Shown here: one piece after another, positions 45,201 to 56,405 of the stretch
Position numbering within the stretch: position 1 is the first letter of the stretch
Layout of the letters: each line of letters begins with the position of its first letter
DNA from: Paulownia fortunei
Taxonomy: Eukaryota; Streptophyta; Magnoliopsida; Lamiales; Paulowniaceae
Assembly (NCBI GenBank): GCA_019321725.1
Contig: CM033121.1
Span: forward strand, 5,394,001 to 5,458,000
Reading direction: 5' to 3'
DNA: 64,000 bases
The notes under the pieces: model-generated
Seen by the model: the letters and a program-made list of their open reading frames with translations, nothing else
Database searches by the model: none
What the model was told of the DNA's origin: nothing
Made by a program: the position numbers and the translations under genes

Positions 45201-47611
45201 TTTTCGTCCGTTCAAAATTATGAGCAAAGGACGGGTTTAAAATCGAACGAATATTTATTTTGATTTATTTGGGATATGTTTTAATTATTTTTGGATGAAT
45301 TTTAAATTTTTATTTTTAAATTCATTTCATCTTGAATAGAACTGGCTTAATTTATTTTATTTTTTCAAAATATATTATATATATTTATATGATATATTTT
45401 TGAATTTGAGTCCTGAAATTTTTTGATGAGATTAAGTACAAGGTTTGACAAAATTCGCCCCTTGCTATCTTCAATAGTAAATTTGTTTTAATTTTTTTTT
45501 ATATCAAATACATAATTACATATGATAACAATATAAAAGAGTTTAGTGTCAAACATATAGAAAGATCATTAAATTTTTACGTATGACTTCAACACGTCGC
45601 TCTCTCAAAGGAAGATTAGATTTTTTTCTAGACTAGGCACATGAATTTTTTTATGACAAGACTTGAACCTATAAATTCTTTGTTTGGCTTAAAAAGAAAT
45701 CCTAATTTTCTTTTGAAAAAAATTGGGTGTAGCTTTCATTTGAATAGAATACATAGGTCTCATATACGGGACACACGAATCAAGAACTCAACTGCTTCTG
45801 TCCTGATCAACAATGTTTTGTTGTTTAAAATTGTGATTTTTTTCAAAAGTAGCTTTTCTCTCATAAAGAATGATATAAGTTGAAAAGAGTTTGCACTTTC
45901 TCAATTTTCATTTTTAACTTATATTCGTTCAAACAGAATATTCTATTTGTGATAGAAGGAACACTGTTATGAATAATAATTTGAAATTTAAATTGATTTT
46001 GTAGGTTACTGTTGGAACTAAATTACAGCGTACAATCTTATTTGAATGTACATACATACATATACACACACACACACAAGGTTCGACTCATTAAAAAATC
46101 TTGTATGAAATTTAACTTGTAATGAACTAAGATGTTGATATTACTCGTTAAATAATGAAACATTCTCAATTTATCATCATATATTGTTTATAAGAGTAAT
46201 AATATAATTCCTATTGCACACTACACAATGAGTTCAATTTTTTCCATTTGGTGAATTCAGGATTTGAATGCCATGCGATGCTGGTAAAAGTCCTGTTTAT
46301 TTTAACAATGAGTCCATTTATACATTTATTCATGAAAAGCCAATGAAAATTATTTGAAGTCCTTATTTTATTTTATCCATTTCATAAATTATTTCTAACT
46401 TGATAGAAACTATTTATGTTTTGCAGCACAAACATACTAGGATGGACAGTCATGGTGGCTATTGGGTTCAATGCAGCAATAAGGTAAATATGTCATTTAC
46501 AGTAGCATACAACAGCATAAAGAAAATTTCCTTTTTCTCTTTATATATGTAAATTTAGGTATATATTTTCATATATATTTAGCTTTTCTTAATTTGTTTG
46601 TTCATCTGTCTGATATATGGGCAGTGTAAGAATATCTAATGAATTGGGGGCATCACATCCAAGAACTGCGAAATTTTCTGTATTGGTGGTGGTGATAGCT
46701 TCCTTCTTCATTGGCCTCCTAATCTCCATCATTCTTCTCATCTTCCAAAAACAGTACCCTTCCTTGTTCTCAGACAGTTCAGCAGTCAAACAAGTTGTAT
46801 ATCAGCTCACACCTTTGCTTGCATTCTGTATTGTGGTGAACAATGTTCAGCCTGCTCTTTCAGGTAACTAAACATCTACACTTGTCCATTTAACCCTCTG
46901 AATCTTTGATTTCAGGATAATATTTCAAGTTTTTACTATTCCAATAACTTCATTGTTGCAATAAGTTCTGCAATAGTTTCAATGCTCAAGAGCGTGACAT
47001 GAATACAAATGGTGGAACGCGATATGAAACACGATCTTTATTCTTTAGTTATAATCCCAATAATTTCCTATCAAAATTTCAATTTCGGGATGAAGTTTGA
47101 GATTTATGACTCGAGTAAAACTTGCCGGGTGCAGGAGTGGCTATTGGAGCTGGATGGCAAGCTTTGGTTGCCTATGTGAATTTGGCATGCTACTACATAT
47201 TTGGCATTCCTTTGGGTCTTATATTGGGGTATGCAGTTAACATGGGTGTCAAAGTAAGTGTACATTCTATGCCAAATCAATCTGAATTTCTGAACTGAAG
47301 TTATATACATTTTGAAATGACAACAAATATGCTTATTGTTGCCGATGAATTTTCAGGGTATATGGTATGGAATGGTAGCAGGAACACTTTTACAAACGCT
47401 GATCCTCTTTTGGATTGTTTACAGAACTAATTGGCAGAAAGAGGTATGCATAATTGAGCACTGGATTTGGCTCTTGTATTTTTCTATTTCTACTTTCGAA
47501 ATACTGCATGTGTAATATTTTGGGGTGTGGATTCAGGCTTCTGTGGCTGCTCAGAGGATCAAGATGTGGGGAGGGGAACCAGATGGTAAAGCAAACGACG
47601 TCGAGAAATAA
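42246..47611 (+). CDS. DTX29-like: MATE-3: MATE/DETOXIFICATION transporter with a one-base frameshift in exon 2
   Basis: Third tandem paralogue. Exons: 42246-42602, 42922-43462, 44869-44955, 46427-46483, 46625-46863, 47135-47253, 47357-47443, 47537-47611 (stop TAA). Boundaries, phases and lengths equal MATE-1/2 except that exon 2 has 541 instead of 542 bases. The loss lies at about 43419/43420: the paralogues read CT(A/T)TGGGGTTTTGTG, and here a T is missing (CTCGGGGTTTTGTG), putting TGA in frame at 43429-43431. The protein would stop after residue 288 of about 520. On both sides of the site the sequence is well conserved ([27 protein letters not shown] across the exon 2/3 junction; [32 protein letters not shown]). 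All splice sites are intact, so either the mutation is recent or the base is an assembly error. If the base is really absent, the gene is probably non-functional. Confidence 0.88.
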
Positions 47612-48744
47612 AGATAAACGGGAGAAATCAGCAGTGAAAACCTCTGGACTTCTGGGGGAATATTTGGGGAATTCTTGATTTGATATAATATAAGGTATCA
47701 CTTCATCAGACAAAAGAGAAATGAGCAAAAACAAAGAATATCAGCTGATGAAGGCATTTGCTATTTATAGTTGCCGAATATGATGCAAGATAGATAGCGG
47801 CAATGAATGTTTTCTAAATATTCGTTTGATTCGTATAAACTTCTTCTTTATGCTGCATGGTGAAGCCATTGTTTTGTGTATTCTATTTTGGATAACTCTG
47901 GGCAGCCCGCTGCTGACTCTTTGCCTGTTTTTCTCGTTGTTTGATGTACTTATTTAATTATCAAGATATATACATATATTTATATCGTTGTTTAGTGATA
48001 ATATCTACGAATGAAGAACATAATCTGGTACGCCTTCTATCACTAGTCTTCTCTTCGTTTTTAGTGCAAAAATATTGCTTCACAGCTTCCATCTTTTGCT
48101 AGCTTTTCAAAAGGAAAACCATGCCTATCATGTGTTTAATCATATTTTGGATCATGTGTTTTGATTTGTGTTTTATATTACAAAATCGGATCTGTTTTAC
48201 TTGTGTTTCGTATAACAATTCACAATACACTTTTAACTTTAATCGAATGTGATTCACAACTAAAAATTTTACACACTACATCATGTTAAATACAATATAA
48301 ATTATGAGCAAAGGCAAAGTGCGGTTAATAACAACTAGTTTCGAAAATCATTTGCTTCAAACATCGAAGTGTAGAAGAAGAATGCTGCATTCAACCCAAA
48401 CACATTATTATTAGTGAAATGAACAATGCAGCAGAAATCTAACTTCCCCTTTCACCAAGATTTGGAACAAATCATCTAAGAGTCATTTGCATTGTATATT
48501 CAAGAATTTTCAATCTGCAAGAAAGTATAATTTCAGAATCAGCATGCACAGGGTACTGGGCCTTTTTGCTTTATTTAAAAGCGGCAGTAATCAGACAGTA
48601 ATTATAAATAAAAAACCTAAACTTAAACAAAACTGCAGTAGTTGAAACAAAATATAACAGCATCCATTACCAAAATCCATTTCGCAAATCTCATTAGTAT
48701 CTAAAAATCCCTTATCTTTTTAAAGAAAAAGAAAAACAAGAATC
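47612..48744. other. Convergent 3' region between MATE-3 and RPL27A
   Basis: The two genes point toward each other. The region contains their 3' untranslated sequences and no other recognisable feature. Confidence 0.6.
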
Positions 48745-49185
48745 CTACGCAGTAAGCACGACAGCCCCACCAGCCTCCTTAATCTTCTTCTCCGCAATCT
48801 TCGACACAAGCTTCGCCTTCACAACCACCGGCTTGTTCTCCGGCAAGACCCCCTTCCCCAAAACCTTGAAATAACCGAACTGGGTCACATCAACCAACGG
48901 TACATTATCCTTCGACGCCTTGTCTTTGACTTCTTGAGGGACCATTGACCATAGCTTGTCGATGTTGACAATGGGGCAGTGGAACTTGTTGCGGAGCTTG
49001 TGGAAGTAGCGCATGCCGACTTTCCCGAAATAACCCGGGTGATATTTGTCGAACAGGATGCGGTGGTGGTGCATCCCGCCGGCGTTTCCGCGGCCACCGG
49101 GATGCTTGCGGTGCTTTCCGATCCGGCCGTGCCCGGCGCTGACGTGGCCGCGCTTCTTCCTGTTTTTCTTGAAGCGGGTCGTCAT
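48745..49185 (-). CDS. RPL27A: 60S ribosomal protein L27a (uL15 family)
   Basis: Intact single-exon frame of 146 residues, the usual length of plant cytosolic L27a. It opens [20 protein letters not shown], with a Gly/Arg/His-rich rRNA-binding N-terminus ([37 protein letters not shown]), then [18 protein letters not shown] and a C-terminal [21 protein letters not shown]. This is the uL15 family, a structural protein of the large cytosolic ribosomal subunit. The ATG is the first in frame and is followed immediately by the conserved start. Its GC content is far above the flanking spacers, as expected for a highly expressed gene. With no introns and no decay it is likely functional; Arabidopsis L27a genes are, as I recall, also intronless, so a retrocopy origin need not be assumed. 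Confidence 0.98.
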   Translation of the reverse strand: MTTRFKKNRKKRGHVSAGHGRIGKHRKHPGGRGNAGGMHHHRILFDKYHPGYFGKVGMRYFHKLRNKFHCPIVNIDKLWSMVPQEVKDKASKDNVPLVDVTQFGYFKVLGKGVLPENKPVVVKAKLVSKIAEKKIKEAGGAVVLTA

Positions 49186-49470
49186 GGCTGATTACTCCGT
49201 GTTCTGTGTGCGGCGCACAGAGGGTGAGAGAACCAAAAAGAGGGCTTTGTATTTGAGGATTTTGGGGGTGGGACGGGAAACATGGAATTACGTTTGTAGC
49301 CCTTTAGAGATTGTGGTGTATTGCTGCGGGGTGGGGACAGAGATGGAAGTTCACTGGATTGGTGTTGGAGCTTGGCCTCAGGATGCTAGGGCTTCTTAAG
49401 GAATGGGCTTCAAGCCTTGAATTGTATTGGGTTTTGATTGGGCCTCTTTTAGCTGGAGCCCACTATTAGT
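49186..49470 (-). promoter_or_regulatory. RPL27A promoter with three site II (TGGGCY) motifs
   Basis: Upstream of the - strand gene there are TGGGCT at 49404-49409, TGGGCC at 49439-49444 and the inverse GAGCCCA at about 49456-49462. Site II elements (TGGGCC/T) are an established feature of plant ribosomal-protein and cell-proliferation promoters, where TCP factors bind. A nearby AAGCCCTAGC (- strand reading near 49386-49395) is a loose relative of the telo-box. The leader next to the ATG is pyrimidine-rich. The exact start site cannot be read from sequence. Confidence 0.65.
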
Positions 49471-50790
49471 TTATTTTATGGACCAAATAATAATTCGTGT
49501 AGATCTCTTAAAACATCACGAGTAAAGTCCATACAAAATACAGAACTCCTTGATTGTGTTCAAAATAAATTTGGTAGCTTTGGTTTCACTTTGCAAAAAT
49601 AAGTTTATATGAGATGGACTTTTTAATATAAATTTTTTAATAAATATTTATAGATCTTACTAATGAGTCCTTTATTTTTATAGGTGGGATATAAGATGAA
49701 AAATAAGAATTATGATAAGGTGTTGTATATGGATTAATTTATTCATAAATATTATGTGTATTTGGATTGATTATGTGAAGGATATTTTAATACAATATTT
49801 TATCAAGTATTGTAGTTTGTGGGATAAAAAATGTGATATGGTTAAAAGACCAAAGTGCCCTTAATGAATAAAAATAATCTGACCTAAAAAATTATGGCTC
49901 ATTTTGACTCTGTTGTGTACATTGCATCTCCAATGCTATCTTTCATGTTTGTTCCAAATTCAACGTGTGAATATTTTAATTTTTTCCCCTTAATATTATG
50001 AATGTCAGACTATGTGAACCTTCATTTTTAATTCCAAATGGAAGGCACTTAATTAAATTCATCCAAACAGTGTACACACCGTTTTATTGCGCAATTAAAT
50101 ACTAAAAAAGTGAACTGCTACATTAATTAGAGGAGAAAGTTGGCAAATTTGATCAGAATAATTTTTGCTTAATACAATAATAAAAAATCAAGAAAAAACA
50201 GAAAACAAACACATTGAGCACATGGTTTCATGTTCCCATTCAAACCTATTGAAATGTTGAATTCAAGTGATGATATTTCCATTTTAGCCATTAATTCACC
50301 CCACCGACTACTCCATTATCAGTATTTATGTTTAAGGCATTTGATCTTCTTTCCCTCCTTCATTAACCATAACCCTGCTTGTGGTTATCTGCCAAAATAC
50401 AGTAGTTTAATTTATTTTTCAGGCGCTAACATATTGTAAGAAAATTGATTCATTTGCTATTCAACCAAACTTATATACATTAGATTCAGTTGAACAACTT
50501 ACTTTGTAATTACAATGAAACATAGTGAAGTTTCTTAAACTCAGTACATGGCTATTTTGATCAAGAGCCAAGACCAGCAGCGACTTCAGATGGAAGGATG
50601 AATGAGTGAGAAATGTGCTTCCATGGTGTGAAGAATAAGATGGTTGAAAGGGGATCTAGGCAATGGACTTTCTAAAAATGACCAGAACATTTTTCCTAGG
50701 GGCAGCATATGCAATTTCACTTTAAAATTTAGGGACAAAAATGACAATTAACGTTTAAGAAGAAATGGTGGGCTCAGCGGATACTAATCA
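49471..50790. other. Spacer upstream of RPL27A
   Basis: AT-rich, no supported gene. Short open frames are not conserved-looking. Confidence 0.55.
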
Positions 50791-51600
50791 GCAGGGGTGA
50801 TCATGATGCGGTTTGCGATTTTTTTTACTAATTTCAAACTGAATTGTCATATGAGATTTTGTTGAAAAATAATTTCAAATATAAAACGAAAATGCAATTT
50901 TAAGCGGTTGCGGACGGTTTGACAGTTTTTTACCAATAAGAGAAATTATTAAACTCCAAACAATTAAGACATTAATAAAAAAATTATTTGAATATAAAAA
51001 TAACACCATGGTCTTTATCCTAAAAATAATAGCATAATATTTCATGTACTAACAAATAGTATTCATTTAATTTCATTTAGGTGGGATGGTTGTTACTCTT
51101 ATTTTTTTATCTTAAATCTTGAGATAGAGACATTAATAAAAAAATCATTTAAATATGAAAATAACACCATGATCTTTATCCTAAAAATAATAGCATAATC
51201 TTTCATGTACTAACAAATAATTATATCGCTGTTCATAAATTTCAATTCATTTCATATATTCTACTTATTCATTTAATTTTATTTAGGTGGGATAGTTGTT
51301 GCTCTTGTTTTTTTATCTTAAGTCTTGAGATTGAAAGATGTGAGTTGGAAGAAAGAATAATAAGTTTAATTATTAAGGTTTTGTATAATATGTTAATTAT
51401 AAATTACTTTTTTAAAATATAAATAGGCGGTTCGATTTTTACGATTTTTTTAGCTCCCTAACCGCCATCGCACCGCTAAGACGGTGCGATTTTTGTTTCA
51501 TATTTTAAATCACAATTTTTATGATAAATCAGTATTAACGGTGCGGTACTGGACAGTTCGGGTAGTTCGGGCATTTTTTTTAAAAATTATGATCACCCCT
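50791..51600. mobile_element. hAT-type MITE (810 bp) with perfect 8-bp target-site duplication
   Basis: Flanked by ACTAATCA on both sides (50783-50790 and 51601-51608). The left end reads GCAGGGGTGATCATGATG and the right end, inverted, AGGGGTGATCATAATT, so the termini are inverted repeats (with two extra bases at left) of the CAGGGGTG type seen in hAT elements. No transposase frame is present. The inside contains a direct duplication (about 50967-51123 and 51129-51324). GC-richer subterminal segments near both ends share GCGGTT/GGTGCGAT-like words. Confidence 0.88.
50967..51324. repeat. Internal tandem duplication within the hAT MITE
   Basis: Two copies starting GACATTAATAAAAAAAT and sharing AACACCATG(G/A)TCTTTATCC, AATAGCATAAT, TTTCATGTACTAACAAATA and TTTAGGTGGGAT(G/A)GTTGTT. 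The second has about 40 extra bases in its middle. Confidence 0.8.
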
Positions 51601-51608
51601 ACTAATCA

Positions 51609-53369
51609 ACACATTATTTTAAAATTTTTGTTGGACAACATATCATATCCCTAAAAATATGGAATGGATTGGATTGAGTTATAGTTGATAATTTAATAAA
51701 TCAAATTTTATTTACCAAAGTAAATGAGACCTAAGAATTTGATAAAAAGACACTTTGATGAACATTCAATAGAAGTGAAAAAATAATAAATAATAAATAA
51801 ATAAAAACCACCAATATTTCCTTCTCAAAATGAATTTCTACATATTTCATTTAATCCAAAAAAATTAAGTCAAAATTATCTATCAAATATATAACACTTT
51901 TATAAATGGACTCCACATCTTAAAATTCCATTTATCATGAATTAAATAAGAATGACCAAAAAATAGATTTAAAATGAATTTGATCAAACTCAAAATTCGG
52001 GCATAAAAAAAAATTAAACCTGAAACTAACTTCGCTCCACTTAAAATCAGAATCCACCCTACCCGGCCTCACCCCAAAACCCAACGGATCTATCCCGTGT
52101 GAACCCATGTACCTGCAAATTTTTACCTGTTGGGTCTGCCATTCTTCTGCTTCAACTATATTAAAAGAATAGTTTAATAGACAAGATTATTCGAGTACGA
52201 AAGAATATAGTTGAACAAGAAAAAAGAATAATACACTTTAAGGAAATAATACGGTGCTTTGACTTGGTAGACAATGTTCGAGACGGTGATGGGCGGCATG
52301 AAAGGAAGAGGAGCCCCTTGCTAGAGGACTGAATAAATTTAGTGTGATTGGATAGCGGCTATAAAGGGTAAAAAATCAGCTTTAAAGGAAACTGGAAAGT
52401 CATATAAGGGCAATCTCCTCCTAAGTCAAACATAAAAATAATAAATAATTATATTAAAAATTAACATATAACGAGTCAGATTTGATAGGACTTCTTATTC
52501 AGTTTTAAAAAATTAGATTCATTACCGGTTTTAAGATTCATTTAATTAGATTTAGACTCAAATTTATTATGAATTGATATTTGAATCCGTCCATTATCAT
52601 TTCTGTATGAATCTCTCTTTATTTTATGATTCAAGTGCTTAGACTTGACTTAAATAATTTTGAGAGTGGACGATCTTCCTTCTGATTTATCCACCAGGTA
52701 AATAAGGGCACAATTGTAATTTATGTATGCACAGTTAAAATGAACATGCATATTGTGACTTCTATTAAGATTCAGTACCAACACCCCTCATAGAGCTTAA
52801 AATCAAGATAAAAAAATAACACTCGTAAAAAAATATTAAAACACTCGAAAGATTTGAATCTACGATCCACTCTTTAAACTAAGCACTGTCATAACTTTGG
52901 TGAACTCAGAATTAGGGGCTAAGATTGCTTGTGGGATGATTTTAAAGAATTTCATTTTTTATAATAATCTTATGAGATTTTTTCAAAAAGTCCTGCAAAA
53001 CAAAACTGTATTTTAGAGATTTTATCTTTGAAAATTTCTCATCTACATGTGATTTACACTATTCATGAGTAGACATGAAAGAAAATAGGTATTGGTTTTA
53101 ACTATTGGTTTGGAAAAGATATCTCAATACTCAACTTAGAAATTAAATGAAGTATATAGAATAAAATCACATGAAATGATAATTTTATCAAATGGCATTT
53201 TTGTTAGCTTAAGGTATAGAGTCGATATTGATTCATAATCATAAAAAATGTCATTTCATCAAATGGCATTTTTGTTGACTTAAGGTATAGAGTTCATAAT
53301 GGTTCATAATCATAAAAAACAAGCGAGAGAAAAAGAGAGAGAAAGAGAGAGAGGAGAAGAGGAAATCTG
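51609..53369. other. Spacer with a short tandem duplication
   Basis: AT-rich with no supported gene. At about 53173-53325 a roughly 76-bp unit occurs twice (TTTTATCAAATGGCATTTTTGTT and TTTCATCAAATGGCATTTTTGTT, each followed by AGCTTAAGGTATAGAG or GACTTAAGGTATAGAG). It is followed by a GA-rich run at about 53326-53360. Confidence 0.6.
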
Positions 53370-54065
53370 ATTTTGAAAGTATCACCCGATCAGTCATCAC
53401 TTTCAGAACACGATCAGGAGAAATCAAACCATTTGATCAAACTTTCGATCAAGTTAAAATTTGGATAGCACGTTCAAGACACATTGAGCTACAATTTGAA
53501 TGGTGGAGTTCTGATTCTGAATTTTAGCATCTTATTCTGTAACGAACAAAGCAGTCCTATTTTTTGAAAAAACACTAGGGGCAGTCTAGATCAAGAAATT
53601 GTTGAGGGATATCGAACCGTTGGATTGAGTTGAAAATTTAACAATACGTTTAGAACTCACAATTTTAGATTTTGAATGATGGAGATCGAATTTAAAGACT
53701 TTTTTCATCAAAAACCATTGATGAACAATAGTATCATGTTTTGGGTGAGATCTTTCCAATTTATCTTGGTATAACTTGTTTGTTGCCAAAATTGAATTAT
53801 TTTGAGGTGATTGTGATTGTATATTACTTGAGACATATTATTGAACTTGTTGTATCCTCATTTTGATTATAATGGAGATTATTTTAGTGGAATACGGTCC
53901 CGTGGTTTTTACTTCTCACATCGTGGAGATTTTTCATGTTAAAAATTGATCGTATTCTTTGTATTTGTGGTGATTTTATATTGTTACAATTGTAGTTGAT
54001 TTGTTTGTTATTATTTCCTGTTATAATAATTATTATTTTTATTGCGTTGGTGTAATCGATAATTA
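53370..54065 (+). mobile_element. Possible copia-type solo LTR
   Basis: The segment near 53895-53945 reads TACGGTCCCGTGGTTTTTAC, then CTCACATCGTGGAGATTTTTCATG. This resembles the end portion of plant copia LTRs (CCGTGGTTTTT ... GGTTTTCCACG). No second copy or internal coding region is nearby, so a solo LTR is the best guess. Its ends and target-site duplication were not located. Confidence 0.35.
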
Positions 54066-56405
54066 GATTAAACTTGGTGTGTTCATCCCAATATTAACAT
54101 CCTCTTTCCTTAACCCATTCACACCCACACTTCCCAACCATCATGCCTTTCTCCTCCCTTGCACCCAGCGGCAACTACGGTTGATTCTAGCAACAAATCG
54201 AGCGCTAATTGTACGTATGTGGTTAGGGATTTCAAATGAGGTAGTATATATATATATATATTGTCATATTGAAATTTAATGATTGGTGATGTAAAATCAT
54301 TTGGTTTAAGATGTAAAAAATGATTAAGTAGTAGTGCAATTTTGGTTGTTTGTTTCTATAGATATTATTAAATATTTAGATTTATTTATTTTTATATTAT
54401 TTAATCATTTATTCTTACATGAATGATTTAATTTTTTTGAAATTGTTGCACAAGCATTAAAATGGAAACAGAGCCACATTATGGAACCTAGTAGTTAATA
54501 CATATTGTGCACCACAATTGCCATAGCATGCATAACAAAACTTTTGTCACATCATTTAGTTACATTGTTAGAATTAATTAATTGATAATAATATGATAAT
54601 TATTTGTAATAGTGATGATTTTTTGTTTGTTTGCAAATTTTGACTAATAAACATAATTCATGATAGGATAAAAAAAATACATTACATTAAAAATTTATTT
54701 AAATCCCATTTAAGTTTACTTTAGTAATCAAAATTTTATAACGCATTTAAATTTATCTATTGATATATGCTTTATACATGTATATATATTATAATATTAC
54801 ATCTGGTATATGTGTGTATGTACATCTACATATATATACACACACACATGCACACACTATATGTGCATATATATAATTGTGTTATGTATTTATAAGATTA
54901 TGCGTATATAATACATACGTAAATACACCTACACATTACCAGCTCGCCATCAGAGGGCAGAGGACAAATTTGAGAGAACTACTAGCGTGACACTTCGACC
55001 CATGGGCTGGGAGCTTATAAGAAAGAATCTATATAATATTCTCCAATTTATTATACTCACTTATAAAATTATTTCAATCTTACTCCGACAATTGATACTA
55101 TTAATTAAATAAGTTTATTATACTCACTTATATAATTATTTCAATGACAATTAATATAAAATATCACCACTTAATAGTTCCTGATCCAACATTTTTGTGG
55201 ATGGAATATATGGCCATGATACCTTATTTCTAGTTTATTCGAGGGTTCTTTGTTGTTGGATAGTTTTTTTATGTATTGTTCACGACTTTTATTTTCATTT
55301 GCATGATTTATAAGATTACTTAATTATATAGGACCACAAAAATAAGTGTACGTTAATATACAAGTGGGTTGATTAAATAATTTATACATTAGACGATACT
55401 TTAATAAATAAGTATAAGTTGAATAAAGGTTTATAACATAGATAGGAATAAAGATATTATATATAATAATATTATGTGAAAACCGTTATTTCATACATAT
55501 AGCTTAATATAAATTTCATAAATATACATAAACATCAATACTATAATTTAATAAAAAAATAATATTCAGTTATAGTACATTTAATTTGAGTAAAAATGTT
55601 ATATACATTTGCACAAATATATATGCATATAAATACATATACAGACATGCATAAATATGGTACATATAATTATGCATAATTATGTATATATTATGTATTA
55701 GTACACTTATATACATGTACATGTCAACTTCAATATGACATGCATATATATGCCTAATTTGTATGGTTATTGTACATGAAAAAGATACAGAAATAGAGAA
55801 AAAGAATTAGTCCAACAATTTATAGACACATGGCACAAAAATTATTTCAAAGATTAATAATCAAAGAAGTTTTCAAAAATATATCTACATCTAAAAAAAT
55901 TTCAAGAATTTTTTCAAAAATGTATCTAGATCCAAACATCTTTTAAAAAAAAATATTACATCAATTATAACCATTACACTTTTATCCTCATGACACTTTA
56001 ACAAAAATCATTCTCATTTATTTAAACTATTTTACATCACTTCTTTCTGAATGAGGAGTCAAGCATGAGAGCCAATATCCCCGAGCCCAAGTTTCTGACC
56101 TACAATCTCCAAACTTGTAAACGTGGAAGCATATTTCTATTTCAAGATAGTATAGATGGAGAGATGGGACAAGACCTCTTAGGTTAATGTCCTTTTAACA
56201 CACTTGACTATAAGCAACTTAATGAAAAAAAGTGGAGAAGGCTGAAGGAAATATAACAATATAAGCAGAAATGTAACTTAAAAATCTATTTCTTGCGTGG
56301 AACTATGTTACAATAGCAATCATGTATATATGGAGACAATCGTATAACAATTGTAACAAACTATACCCAAGATATATTACCAGGACCACTGTACAAATGT
56401 AAGCT
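54066..56405. other. Spacer downstream of the TPR gene
   Basis: Very AT-rich, with several runs of TATATA and short AC/AT tracts (near 54250-54262 and 54830-54850). No gene recognised. The last few hundred bases probably include the TPR gene's 3' untranslated region. Confidence 0.55.

Noticed and set aside
49046..49399. + strand ORF over RPL27A and its promoter
   Set aside because: Shadow of the GC-rich ribosomal-protein gene on the other strand, with no domain-like content.
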